A DNA stretch of 64,000 nt from DASQPR01 sp963797605 (GTDB lineage: Bacteria; Actinomycetota; Actinomycetes; Mycobacteriales; Micromonosporaceae). Both the position numbers and the translations under genes were made by a program. The notes under the pieces were generated by a model. That model did not search any database. It saw nothing but the letters and a program-made list of their open reading frames with translations, and was not told the origin of the DNA. Of this stretch, positions 36,158 through 43,453 are shown one piece after another. The stretch's first letter is position 1; every line of letters begins with the position of its first letter. The DNA lies in the NCBI GenBank assembly GCA_963797605.1, contig CAWCPX010000017.1, positions 124,001 through 188,000 of the forward strand, in the 5' to 3' direction.

Positions 36158-36964
36158 CTAGGCGTGGATCCGGTTGGCGGCCATCCACGCGGTCGCGAAG
36201 TCGACGAGGGCTCGCTGCGACATGAGCCGGGCCGTCGCGTTGCCTATCGACCCGACCGACACGTCCACAGCACCCGCCGACGCCTCGAACGCCTCGCCGA
36301 TCGCCTCGAAGTCGTCCTCGTTCGCCACGGTGTCGGTCCAGGTGGTCCACGTTCCGGAGCCGTCCGGTTGGCGTACGGTCGCGCCCTCGACGGTTTGCGA
36401 CGGTGACGCCTGACGCCATTCGGCCAGGTGCAGGGACGTGTTCGAGCTGTAGTCGCAGCCGATCAACAGAACCTTGCCGTCGAGCCGGTTGATCGCACCG
36501 AGCGGCGAGTGCTCCCCCAGGGCGTCGTCGAGCTGATGGACCGCGGTGACCTCGGCCGCCCGCGCACCGACGGCGGCCATCGAGACCTGGGGATGATCGC
36601 TGCGCCGGGCGCCGGGCCACGCGCGCACGGTCTCGGCGAGCGCACCCATCCAGTTGCTGGCCGGCGTCCGCTCCGGATCGAACGGCGTGGACTCGCGTCG
36701 GATCACCGGCCACCAGGCCTCGGGCACCGGCGGGTTCCGCCAGTTGGCGGGGTCGGAGTTGTCGCTGGTGTGCGTCGGGACGACCAGGGTGCCGGTCGGC
36801 CCGAGCACCGTGAGCAGTGCCTCGACGACGGCTTGCGGCCCACCGGCGACGAAGCCGACGCTCCGGAACGACGAGTGCATCTCCAGCACGTCGCCGTCGC
36901 GGACGCCCAGTGCCCGCAAATCCGAGGCGAGCGATCGAACGGTGTGCGGGAGGGACTGGTCCAT
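36158..36964 (-). CDS. Aminoglycoside N3-acetyltransferase family, AAC(3)
   Basis: 268 residues of the antibiotic N-acetyltransferase family, using acetyl-CoA. Motifs: VLEMHSSFRSVGFVAGGPQA near residue 30, GTLVVPTHTSDNSDPANW, RTPASNWMGALAETVRAWPG, RSDHPQVSMAAVGARA and EHSPLGAINRLDGKVLLIGC. Catalytic His/Ser/Asp-type positions of the family are present. It may acetylate aminoglycosides or an unknown amine; chromosomal members are often silent or act on other substrates. It lies downstream of a MarR/MFS pair, after a palindromic repeat. Confidence 0.87.
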   Translation of the reverse strand: MDQSLPHTVRSLASDLRALGVRDGDVLEMHSSFRSVGFVAGGPQAVVEALLTVLGPTGTLVVPTHTSDNSDPANWRNPPVPEAWWPVIRRESTPFDPERTPASNWMGALAETVRAWPGARRSDHPQVSMAAVGARAAEVTAVHQLDDALGEHSPLGAINRLDGKVLLIGCDYSSNTSLHLAEWRQASPSQTVEGATVRQPDGSGTWTTWTDTVANEDDFEAIGEAFEASAGAVDVSVGSIGNATARLMSQRALVDFATAWMAANRIHA

Positions 36965-37032
36965 GCGCCCGAGGATAGGTCGCCACGGTCGAGTCGAGAA
37001 ACCGATTTCCCCCCGGCCATGTCCCCCGCCCG

Positions 37033-37113
37033 CGTGTCGACACGCTGGCCCCCCGGATTTCCGACGTCACTGTCATCACGGATCCGCCGGGACGACGCTG
37101 ACGTCGGAAATCC
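37033..37113. repeat. Palindromic element related to one at 51.5 kb
   Basis: Begins with the 12-base palindrome CGTGTCGACACG. Then GGATTTCCGACGTCA (37055-37069) pairs perfectly with its complement at 37099-37113 around a 29-base loop. Beyond the right arm, a degenerate second CGACACGCTTGGCC half follows to about 37148 in reverse. The same building blocks recur at 51502-51537. It fills most of the 204-base gap between the MarR and AAC(3) genes. Confidence 0.75.
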
Positions 37114-37168
37114 GAACCTCATCGGCGTGTTGGCCAAGCGTGTCGCGACCACGTCTCCGAGAGGACCG

Positions 37169-37663
37169 TCACTCCGGGTTCGACGGCTCGTCCCACAGGG
37201 ATTCGAGCGCGGGCAACGCCGCCACGATCGTCGCGAGCGCCTCCGGGCTCAGGCGACTCAGGCGTTCGATCAAGAGACGCGATTTCGCGGTACGCGAACC
37301 GGAAAGCACCCGCGATCCCGCTTCCGTGGCGCGCACGAGGCACGCCCGGCCGTCGGCCGGGTCCGGGATGCGTTCCACGTCGCCCTCGGCCACGAGCAGA
37401 TCGACGATGCGGGTCATGGTCGGTGCGCGTACGCCTTCGGCCGCCGCCAGGTCACCGACACGCATCGGGCCTTCGGCTGCGATCGTGGCGAGCGCTGAGA
37501 TCGAACCGGCGCCGAGCGACGTCGGGTCGATCTTGCGAAGCCGCCGGACGAGTCGCGCGACCGACACGAAGAGCCGCTCCGAGACTGTCTCCAGTGCCTC
37601 GTCACCGGTGGCGCCGCCGTTGCCGCCGCCGGTCTCGGTCGCGCGCGCGTCCAGCCGGATCAC
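37169..37663 (-). CDS. MarR-family transcriptional regulator
   Basis: 164 residues. Winged helix: LGAGSISALATIAAEGPMRV, DLAAAEGVRAPTMTRIVDLL, and wing ADGRACLVRATEAG. Its ATG overlaps the TGA of the MFS exporter (ATGA), so the two are translationally coupled and the regulator probably controls that exporter. No clean operator is seen upstream of the exporter. The N-terminal Gly-rich 20 residues are non-conserved. Confidence 0.88.
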   Translation of the reverse strand: MIRLDARATETGGGNGGATGDEALETVSERLFVSVARLVRRLRKIDPTSLGAGSISALATIAAEGPMRVGDLAAAEGVRAPTMTRIVDLLVAEGDVERIPDPADGRACLVRATEAGSRVLSGSRTAKSRLLIERLSRLSPEALATIVAALPALESLWDEPSNPE

Positions 37664-39621
37664 CGCTGCGCCTCCGAGGAGACGGGATCGGATTCGGTCG
37701 CCCCGGCGCCGTTGCCGGAACCTCCGTTCGCAGCTGCGCCGTTGGCAGCGCCGCCGTTGGACGTACCCGTGGCCGCATCTGACTTCGCGACGTTGACCTT
37801 GCCGTGACCGCGGATGTCACGGGCCACCTCGGCGAACACGGCCGCGCCGTTGGATTCCGCGTCGGCTTCGCCGCCGCCGGCCAGCGTGCTGGTGCCCGCC
37901 AGTTCGGCCGCGTCGACCGCGCTCAGCGTGGGTTCGGTCGCCGGCTTCGACTGGACGATGGAGGCGAGCGCCGCGATCACGGACATCACGGCCGCCGCGA
38001 TGAAGACGACGACGAGACCGTGGTGGAACGGGCCGGAGATCAGGTGCGGGAAGAACTCCTTGCCGGTCAGGTTGGACGCGTTCGCCGCCGGGAGCGTCTT
38101 GAGCACGCCGGACGGGCCGAGCAGCTCCTGCAACGGGTTGAACCCGAGGAACGCGGCGAACAGGCTGCCGACCGGTGGCAGGTTGCCGATCTGGTGCGCG
38201 ACGCCGCTCGGGACGCCCTGGCCGATCAGGCCGGCGGTGAGCGTCTTCGGCAGCGTGGACGCGAGCCCGACGATCATCAGCGAGAAGAAGATGCCGATCG
38301 ACAGCGCGGAACCGGAGTTGAAGAACGTGCCACGCATGCCGGCCGCGACACCGCGCTGATCGGCGGGCACCGAGCCCATGACGGCGGACGTGTTCGGCGA
38401 CGAGAACAGGCCGGACCCGATGCCGTTGATCGCGATGATCAGGGCGAACAGCCAGTACGGGAAGTTGACCGGCAGGATCACCAGCGCGATGAACGACGCG
38501 GCGGCGAGCAGCAGGCCACCGACGGCGAACGTGCGGGTGCCGTACCGGTCGGAGAGGTAGCCGGAAATCGGGCCGGAGAGCAGGAAGCCGATGGTCAGCG
38601 GCACCAGGTAGATGCCGGCCCACAGCGGCGTCGACTCGAAGCTGTAGCCGTGCAGCGGTAGCCAGATGCCCTGCAGCCAGATGATCAGCATGAACTGCAT
38701 GCCACCGCGGCTGATGGACGCGAGCAGGCCGGCAAGGTTGGCGTAGGCGAACGTCTTGTTCTTGAACAGCTGCACATGGAACATCGGATCGGAAACCCGG
38801 GTCTCGATGATCCCGAACGCGATCAGCAGCACGATGCCACCGATCACGCCGGTGAGCACCCACGGGTTGGTCCAGCCGGTGCTGTGGTTGCCGTAAGGCT
38901 GGATGCCGTAGGTGATCGCGGCCAGCAGCGCCGCGAGCCCGACCGCGAAGGTGATGTTGCCCGGCCAGTCGATGCTGCTCTTACGACGGGTGCCGAGCTC
39001 GTGCAGGGTCGCGTAGGACCAGATGGTGCCGGCGATGCCGATGGGCACGCTGACCCAGAAGACGGCCCGCCAGTCCCACTCGGCCAGCACGCCGCCGAGC
39101 ACGAGACCGATGAACGAGCCGGCGATCGCGGCGACCTGGTTGATGCCGAGCGCCATGCCACGCTGCGTGGCCGGGAAGGCGTCGGTCAGGATCGCGGTCG
39201 AGTTGGCGAACAGCATCGAGCCGCCGACCGCCTGCACCACGCGCCACGCGATCAGCCACAGCGCGCCGTTGCCGCCGTGGTAGGGATCGAGCGAGAGCGC
39301 GATCGAGGCGGCCGTGAAGACGACGAAGCCGAGGTTGTAGAGCTTGACGCGCCCGTACATGTCACCGAGCCGGCCGAGCGTCACCACCAGCACGGCGGAC
39401 ACCAGCAGGAAGCCCATGATGATCCACAGGAGGTAGCTGACGTTGCCCGGCGCCAGCGGGTCGAGGTGGATCCCTCGGAAGATCGCCGGCAACGAGATGA
39501 TCACGATGGACGCGTTGACCGTCGCGATCAACATGCCGAGCGTGGTGTTCGTCAGCACGATCCACTTGTAGCGTGGATTGTCCCTATCGAACCGGATGTT
39601 GCGGGTGCCCAGCGCGCTCAC
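37660..39621 (-). CDS. MFS drug exporter, DHA2 (EmrB/QacA) type
   Basis: 653 residues, intact, with 14 predicted membrane helices. Helix 1 NTTLGMLIATVNASIVIISL is the QacA-type start with an Asn where many members have Asp; motif A VTLGRLGDMYGRVKLYNLGF, motif C IAGSFIGLVLGGVLAEWDWR. A long C-terminal extension (about 90 residues, ending NGGSGNGAGATESD) is hydrophilic and Gly/Asn/Ala-rich. GTG start at 39621 with GGAGG upstream. Co-expressed with the overlapping MarR regulator; substrate unknown. Confidence 0.9.
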   Translation of the reverse strand: MSALGTRNIRFDRDNPRYKWIVLTNTTLGMLIATVNASIVIISLPAIFRGIHLDPLAPGNVSYLLWIIMGFLLVSAVLVVTLGRLGDMYGRVKLYNLGFVVFTAASIALSLDPYHGGNGALWLIAWRVVQAVGGSMLFANSTAILTDAFPATQRGMALGINQVAAIAGSFIGLVLGGVLAEWDWRAVFWVSVPIGIAGTIWSYATLHELGTRRKSSIDWPGNITFAVGLAALLAAITYGIQPYGNHSTGWTNPWVLTGVIGGIVLLIAFGIIETRVSDPMFHVQLFKNKTFAYANLAGLLASISRGGMQFMLIIWLQGIWLPLHGYSFESTPLWAGIYLVPLTIGFLLSGPISGYLSDRYGTRTFAVGGLLLAAASFIALVILPVNFPYWLFALIIAINGIGSGLFSSPNTSAVMGSVPADQRGVAAGMRGTFFNSGSALSIGIFFSLMIVGLASTLPKTLTAGLIGQGVPSGVAHQIGNLPPVGSLFAAFLGFNPLQELLGPSGVLKTLPAANASNLTGKEFFPHLISGPFHHGLVVVFIAAAVMSVIAALASIVQSKPATEPTLSAVDAAELAGTSTLAGGGEADAESNGAAVFAEVARDIRGHGKVNVAKSDAATGTSNGGAANGAAANGGSGNGAGATESDPVSSEAQR

Positions 39622-39709
39622 GTTCGCTCGTCCTCCGTGAATTTACTTGCTTCGCCCTAACTAACCTTCTCTGAGCGAACCTATCACCGCGCTGTTAACT
39701 GCGTGTTGC

Positions 39710-40246
39710 CTAGCTTTCGGCCCATGCCTTGGCGAGCATGTCGCGAGTGTCTTCGAGCAACTGTGGAAGCACCTTCGTGCGGCCGATCACGGGCATGAAG
39801 TTGGTGTCGCCGCCCCACCTCGGCACCACGTGTTGGTGCAGGTGAGCGGCGATTCCCGCGCCGGCGACAGCGCCCTGGTTCATGCCGATGTTGAAACCGT
39901 GCGCTCCGCTGACGCGCCGGATCACCCGCATCGCGGTCTGCGTGAACGTGGCCAATTCCACAGTCTCGGCGTCGTCGAGGTCGGTGTAGTCGGCCACATG
40001 CCGGTAGGGCACGACCATCAGATGCCCAGGGTTATAGGGGTACAGGTTGAGCACGGCGAACACGGCCTGACCCCGGGCGACGACCAGCCGGTTGGAATCC
40101 GGGTCGTCGGGGATCAGATCGAAGGGGCAGCGCGCTTCGTAGCCCTCGGCGGGCCGGGTCTCCCCCGTCACATACGCCATGCGGTGCGGGGTCCAGAGGC
40201 GGTCGAGGTCGTCCGCGCCGGGCTGGTTTACGTTGCCTGCGTTCAC
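39710..40246 (-). CDS. HIT-domain hydrolase/phosphorylase (Rv2613c type)
   Basis: 178 residues. The HIT motif is HLHQHVVPRW (H-x-H-x-H-x-x) near residue 138, preceded by FNIGMNQGAVAGAGIAAHL; YPYNPGHLMVVPYRHVADYT is the conserved beta-sheet core. The mycobacterial relative cleaves diadenosine tetraphosphate. In mycobacteria the gene overlaps pgsA; here it is about 13 kb from pgsA. GTG at 40246. Divergent from the MerR gene across a 138-base gap with direct repeats. Confidence 0.9.
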   Translation of the reverse strand: MNAGNVNQPGADDLDRLWTPHRMAYVTGETRPAEGYEARCPFDLIPDDPDSNRLVVARGQAVFAVLNLYPYNPGHLMVVPYRHVADYTDLDDAETVELATFTQTAMRVIRRVSGAHGFNIGMNQGAVAGAGIAAHLHQHVVPRWGGDTNFMPVIGRTKVLPQLLEDTRDMLAKAWAES

Positions 40247-40280
40247 CCCGGAATCCTACGGCTCCGGCCGCGCGCATCGG

Positions 40281-40361
40281 AGCTTGAGGCTCGACCTGCC
40301 GTCGCGGGGCGAGCTTGAGTCTCGACCTGCCGTCGCGGGGCGAGCTTGAGTCTCGACCTGC
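40281..40361 (+). repeat. 31-base direct repeat, about 2.6 copies
   Basis: Units start at 40281, 40312 and 40343 with AGCTTGAGtCTCGACCTGC; the first two continue CGTCGCGGGGCG, the third diverges into the MerR promoter. One base differs in the first unit. They lie between the divergent HIT and MerR genes. Confidence 0.85.
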
Positions 40362-40377
40362 TGGAGAGTCGTAGGGT
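40346..40377 (+). promoter_or_regulatory. MerR-type promoter with 20-base spacer
   Basis: TTGAGT (40346-40351) and TAGGGT (40372-40377) are separated by 20 bases, the over-long spacing MerR proteins correct by bending DNA. A dyad CGAC-N10-GTCG lies centred in the spacer. Transcription would begin near 40385, at the GTG itself, so the mRNA is probably leaderless. Confidence 0.6.
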
Positions 40378-40384
40378 CGGCGTT

Positions 40385-41218
40385 GTGCCCGACCTGATGT
40401 CGATCGGCAAGTTCGCCCGGGTGACCGGTCTGTCGATCGGTGCGCTCCGCCACTACGCCGAACGCGGCCTGCTGCGTCCCGCGCTCGTCGATGACACGAC
40501 CGGTTACCGCTACTACGGCGTTGACCAGGTCGAAACGGCCCAGTTGATCGCGACGCTGCGCGACCTAGACGTGCCGATCGTGGCGATCGCCTCGGTGGTC
40601 GCCGGGTCTGCCGAGGACCGCGACCGCGCCCTCGCCGCGCATCTGGCCCGCACCGAAGCGGCGGCGTGGCGCCTGCAACGACTCGCCCACCGGCTCCGCG
40701 ACCTCATGCACAGCCACCACGACCTCATCACCGAACGGGAGAAGATCATGCCCAGCGCGACCCCCACCCTCGAACCGGCCGACGAACGGCGGCTCGCTGC
40801 CACGCTCTTCAACCGGGTCTGGGATCTGCTCGAAACCACGGATCGCACCGTGGCCGACGACGACGAGATGGTGCATGCCGCGCACGCGAGCCGCTACCAC
40901 TGGGGCAACGTCGGCACCTCGCTGAACCTGGCCAGGGGCGAATGGCAATGCGCACGGGTGTACGCCGTCCTCCGCCGCGTCGAGCCCGCCCTGCACCACG
41001 CGAATCGGTGCCTGGAGATCACGACCGACAACGATCTGGGCCCGTTCGAGGTCGGGATGAGCCACGAGGCGCTGGCGCGTGCCTATCGGGTGGCCGGCGA
41101 CTCGGAGCAGGTGGCGCGGCACGTGGCGCTCGGGGAGGCGGCGTCGGCCCGGATCGAGGACCCGGAGGACCGCAAGATCCTCGACGACGACCTGGCGGAC
41201 CTCCAATCACCGGCGTAA
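40385..41218 (+). CDS. MerR-family regulator fused to a helical C-terminal domain
   Basis: 277 residues from GTG 40385 (an ATG at 40397 is possible). Residues 5-75 are a MerR DNA-binding domain: SIGKFARVTGLSIGALRHYA, ERGLLRPALVDDTTGYRYYG. A dimerisation helix follows (ARTEAAAWRLQRLAHRLRDL). From about 135, LEPADERRLAATLFNRVWDL to EDPEDRKILDDDLADLQSPA is an all-helical TPR-like domain with HWGNVGTSLNLARGEWQCAR and HEALARAYRVAGDSEQVARH. That domain is known to me as a separate actinobacterial protein of unknown function; here it may be the sensor. The promoter overlap suggests autoregulation. Confidence 0.82.
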   Translation: MPDLMSIGKFARVTGLSIGALRHYAERGLLRPALVDDTTGYRYYGVDQVETAQLIATLRDLDVPIVAIASVVAGSAEDRDRALAAHLARTEAAAWRLQRLAHRLRDLMHSHHDLITEREKIMPSATPTLEPADERRLAATLFNRVWDLLETTDRTVADDDEMVHAAHASRYHWGNVGTSLNLARGEWQCARVYAVLRRVEPALHHANRCLEITTDNDLGPFEVGMSHEALARAYRVAGDSEQVARHVALGEAASARIEDPEDRKILDDDLADLQSPA

Positions 41219-41568
41219 TCGGTGACGGACGGTGATCATCCCTTGTCCGACGGGTGCCTCACGCACCGTGAGATCACGTGGGACCGGTGTGAATGATTGC
41301 TGGGCGCTTTGCTCTGCTCACCTGACGGCAACACCCATGTGAGCTGCGGATTAACAAATGAGTAACGCGGGCGCGCGCCTCTCAACGCCTACGCAGCGTC
41401 ACTGTTGCCGTGAGGTGAGCAGAGCAAAGCGGCGCGACACCACTATGCCGCAGACGGCAACGGCATCACTTTCTGTCACGGATACGCCGATCCGGAACAG
41501 ATAGGCGGTGCGGCCACAACGTCGACAGTGCTTCACGTTAGGCGGCGCGGGTGGTGGGTCGTTGACCC
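41219..41568. other. Intergenic gap holding a long inverted repeat
   Basis: 350 bases between the MerR stop and the epimerase stop (convergent). The main structure is the inverted repeat described separately at 41305-41431. An additional short dyad (CGTGAGATCACG, near 41268) lies to its left. No gene is seen. Confidence 0.6.
41305..41431. repeat. Inverted repeat with 28-base arms and 71-base centre
   Basis: CGCTTTGCTCTGCTCACCT starts the left arm (41305-41332), and the right arm (41404-41431) is its complement with one mismatch in 28. The centre is AT-richer at its left (GGATTAACAAATGAGTAAC). Size and layout resemble a MITE or a large bidirectional terminator; no target duplication is clear. 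Confidence 0.8.
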
Positions 41569-42462
41569 CTAAGCCTCCGCGCGAGCGGCCAGGAAGCTCG
41601 CCACGTAGTCGTCGAGACGGCGGGTCGGCGCCCAGCCGAGGGCACGCGCCTTCGTCGTGTCGGCCTCGCCCCGCACCCGTTCGCCCCGCCGCTCCGGCAC
41701 CAGCATGACCGGCCCGCCGAACAGCTCCGCCACCTCGAGCAGCGGCCGCTCCTGGCCGTAACCCAGCAGGTAGCCGTCACCGGAACCGCGGTTCGCGCAG
41801 ATCACGATGCCGTCCACGATGTCGTCGATGTGGGTGAAGTCGCGGGTCTGGGTGCCGGGCGCCACGACCGTCAGCGGCTCGCCCTTCTCCACCTGCGACT
41901 CGAAGATGCCGATGACCGTCGCGTAACGGCCCTCACGGATCTGACGGGGACCGTAGACGTTGTAGAAGTACGTGATGACGTAATCGAGGCCGTACCACTG
42001 GGAGAAGTTCTGGATGTATTCGACGTTCTTCGCCTTCGTCCACGCGTAGGGGCTCAGGTTCTCGTCTTGCCCGTCGTTGCCGAACTTCGAGCTGGAACCG
42101 GCGTAGACGAGCTTGGCGTCGTGCACGTGCGCGAACTTGACGACCTCTTTGGTGCCGTGCAGGTTGTACTCCCACGTGAGGTCGACGTCCTCGAAAGACT
42201 GCGGGATGCGCGCGTATTCGCCCAGGTGGTAGACGATCGACGGCGACGGCAGCCCGCGGTTCGCCCAGACCTTCGCGATGTCGACCGTGCTCGCGTGGAT
42301 GTAGATCGCACGCGGATCGTCGACCTCGTTGGCTTCGAGACCCGTGAAGTAGTTGTCCACCGAGATGACCTGCGCACCCGGGTGCTCGATCAGCAGCCGG
42401 CGGATCAGGTTGCTCCCGACGAATCCGGCCCCGCCCGTCACTAACAGCGTCTGATCCGTCAC
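41569..42462 (-). CDS. NAD-dependent epimerase/dehydratase
   Basis: 297-residue extended SDR. LLVTGGAGFVGSNLIRRLLI at the N-terminus, IVYHLGEYARIPQSFEDVDL, catalytic AGSSSKFGN and YAWTK (YxxxK) in LSPYAWTKAKNVEY, then VYGPRQIREGRYATVIGIFE and RDFTHIDDIVDGIVI. It resembles UDP-glucose 4-epimerases and related sugar-nucleotide enzymes. GTG at 42462 has GGGGGA 8 bases upstream and is preferred over GTG 42483, which lacks a site. Probably makes a sugar for envelope glycans. Confidence 0.87.
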   Translation of the reverse strand: MTDQTLLVTGGAGFVGSNLIRRLLIEHPGAQVISVDNYFTGLEANEVDDPRAIYIHASTVDIAKVWANRGLPSPSIVYHLGEYARIPQSFEDVDLTWEYNLHGTKEVVKFAHVHDAKLVYAGSSSKFGNDGQDENLSPYAWTKAKNVEYIQNFSQWYGLDYVITYFYNVYGPRQIREGRYATVIGIFESQVEKGEPLTVVAPGTQTRDFTHIDDIVDGIVICANRGSGDGYLLGYGQERPLLEVAELFGGPVMLVPERRGERVRGEADTTKARALGWAPTRRLDDYVASFLAARAEA

Positions 42463-42514
42463 TGTTGTCTCCCCCACGTTCACTGTCCGGCTACCGTCGA
42501 AACCGCAGTTGATC

Positions 42515-43390
42515 CTAGTACTTGGTCAGATTGGCGTCGGTGCTGATCACGATCCGAGGGTTCGCCGACGGATTCAGCCACGTAAGCACCTTGATCAGAT
42601 TCGCCTGCGCCAGGCTGACGCATCCGGCCGTCGCGTTTCCGGTGCCGACGTGCAGGAAGACGCCGCTCCCCCGCCCGGGCACCACCGGATTCTCGTTGTA
42701 CGCGATCACGGCGAAGTAGCGGTACGCCGTCGTCTCTTTCCACAGTGCCTCGCTCGGGCCCCCGGGACTCGTCGCGGCGTGCACGAACGTGTTGTAGGTC
42801 TTGGAACTCGAGTTCTCATCCCACCAGTCGTTCGTCACGACCGGGTGGTACGCGTAGTGGACGCCCGGGTTCGCGCTGATTCCGTAGAACGTGGAGTCGA
42901 AGCCGTAGACCCCCGTGGGGGTGTTCGGGGTGCCCTCGACGTGATGGTCGCTCATCCCGTCGCGGCCGACCCGCGCGGTCATCGCCCCGAATTTCGGCAC
43001 CCAGGCACCCTTCACCTTCTCGAAGGTCTCGAGCGTCGCCGTCGTGGTGCTCGCCGACGTGGCGTGCACGATGATCACCTGTGTGGTCGTGGCCGGCAGC
43101 GTCGTGAGCTTAGTGGCGAAATTGGCGCGGACGAGGTGCGCCTTTGCCTTGGTGGGAGACTTGGCCGCCGAACGCGACGGGATCGCGGCCGGCGACACGA
43201 GTGCCGACGGCGGCTGTGGCGCCAACTGGGCGACCGACAGCACGGCGGCGGTCGTCAGCGCTGGAGACGGCGACCCGACGGGTGGCGCGGTGTGCCCCAC
43301 CAGGCCGGTCGCGACCAATGTGACCGCGACCGCTCCGATCGTCAGTGACGCCGCCGAGGCCGATAGGACAAACCAGCGACGAGAACCCAT
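42515..43390 (-). CDS. Secreted L,D-transpeptidase (YkuD) family protein
   Basis: 291 residues with a signal/anchor helix (FVLSASAASLTIGAVAVTLV) and a Ser/Pro/Ala linker. The catalytic domain has the family pattern GVFLHVGTGNATAGCVSL with the His and active-site Cys near residue 255, and PTGVYGFDSTFYGISANPGV before it. Members cross-link peptidoglycan; this branch with FEKVKGAWVPKFGAMTARVG is typical of actinobacteria. ATG at 43390. Intact. Confidence 0.87.
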   Translation of the reverse strand: MGSRRWFVLSASAASLTIGAVAVTLVATGLVGHTAPPVGSPSPALTTAAVLSVAQLAPQPPSALVSPAAIPSRSAAKSPTKAKAHLVRANFATKLTTLPATTTQVIIVHATSASTTTATLETFEKVKGAWVPKFGAMTARVGRDGMSDHHVEGTPNTPTGVYGFDSTFYGISANPGVHYAYHPVVTNDWWDENSSSKTYNTFVHAATSPGGPSEALWKETTAYRYFAVIAYNENPVVPGRGSGVFLHVGTGNATAGCVSLAQANLIKVLTWLNPSANPRIVISTDANLTKY

Positions 43391-43453
43391 GGACGCGGAC
43401 CCTACCTGGATCCGTTCACCCGCGCGACACCGCTTGTTTACCTTGAAACCGGG

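Noticed and set aside
35541..37079. 512-codon open frame covering the acetyltransferase region
   Set aside because: Only its last 183 codons look like a protein (membrane helices); the rest is a shadow of the AAC(3) gene.
40281..40361. CRISPR-like array
   Set aside because: Only 2.6 contiguous copies with no spacers and no cas genes; it is a promoter-associated tandem repeat.
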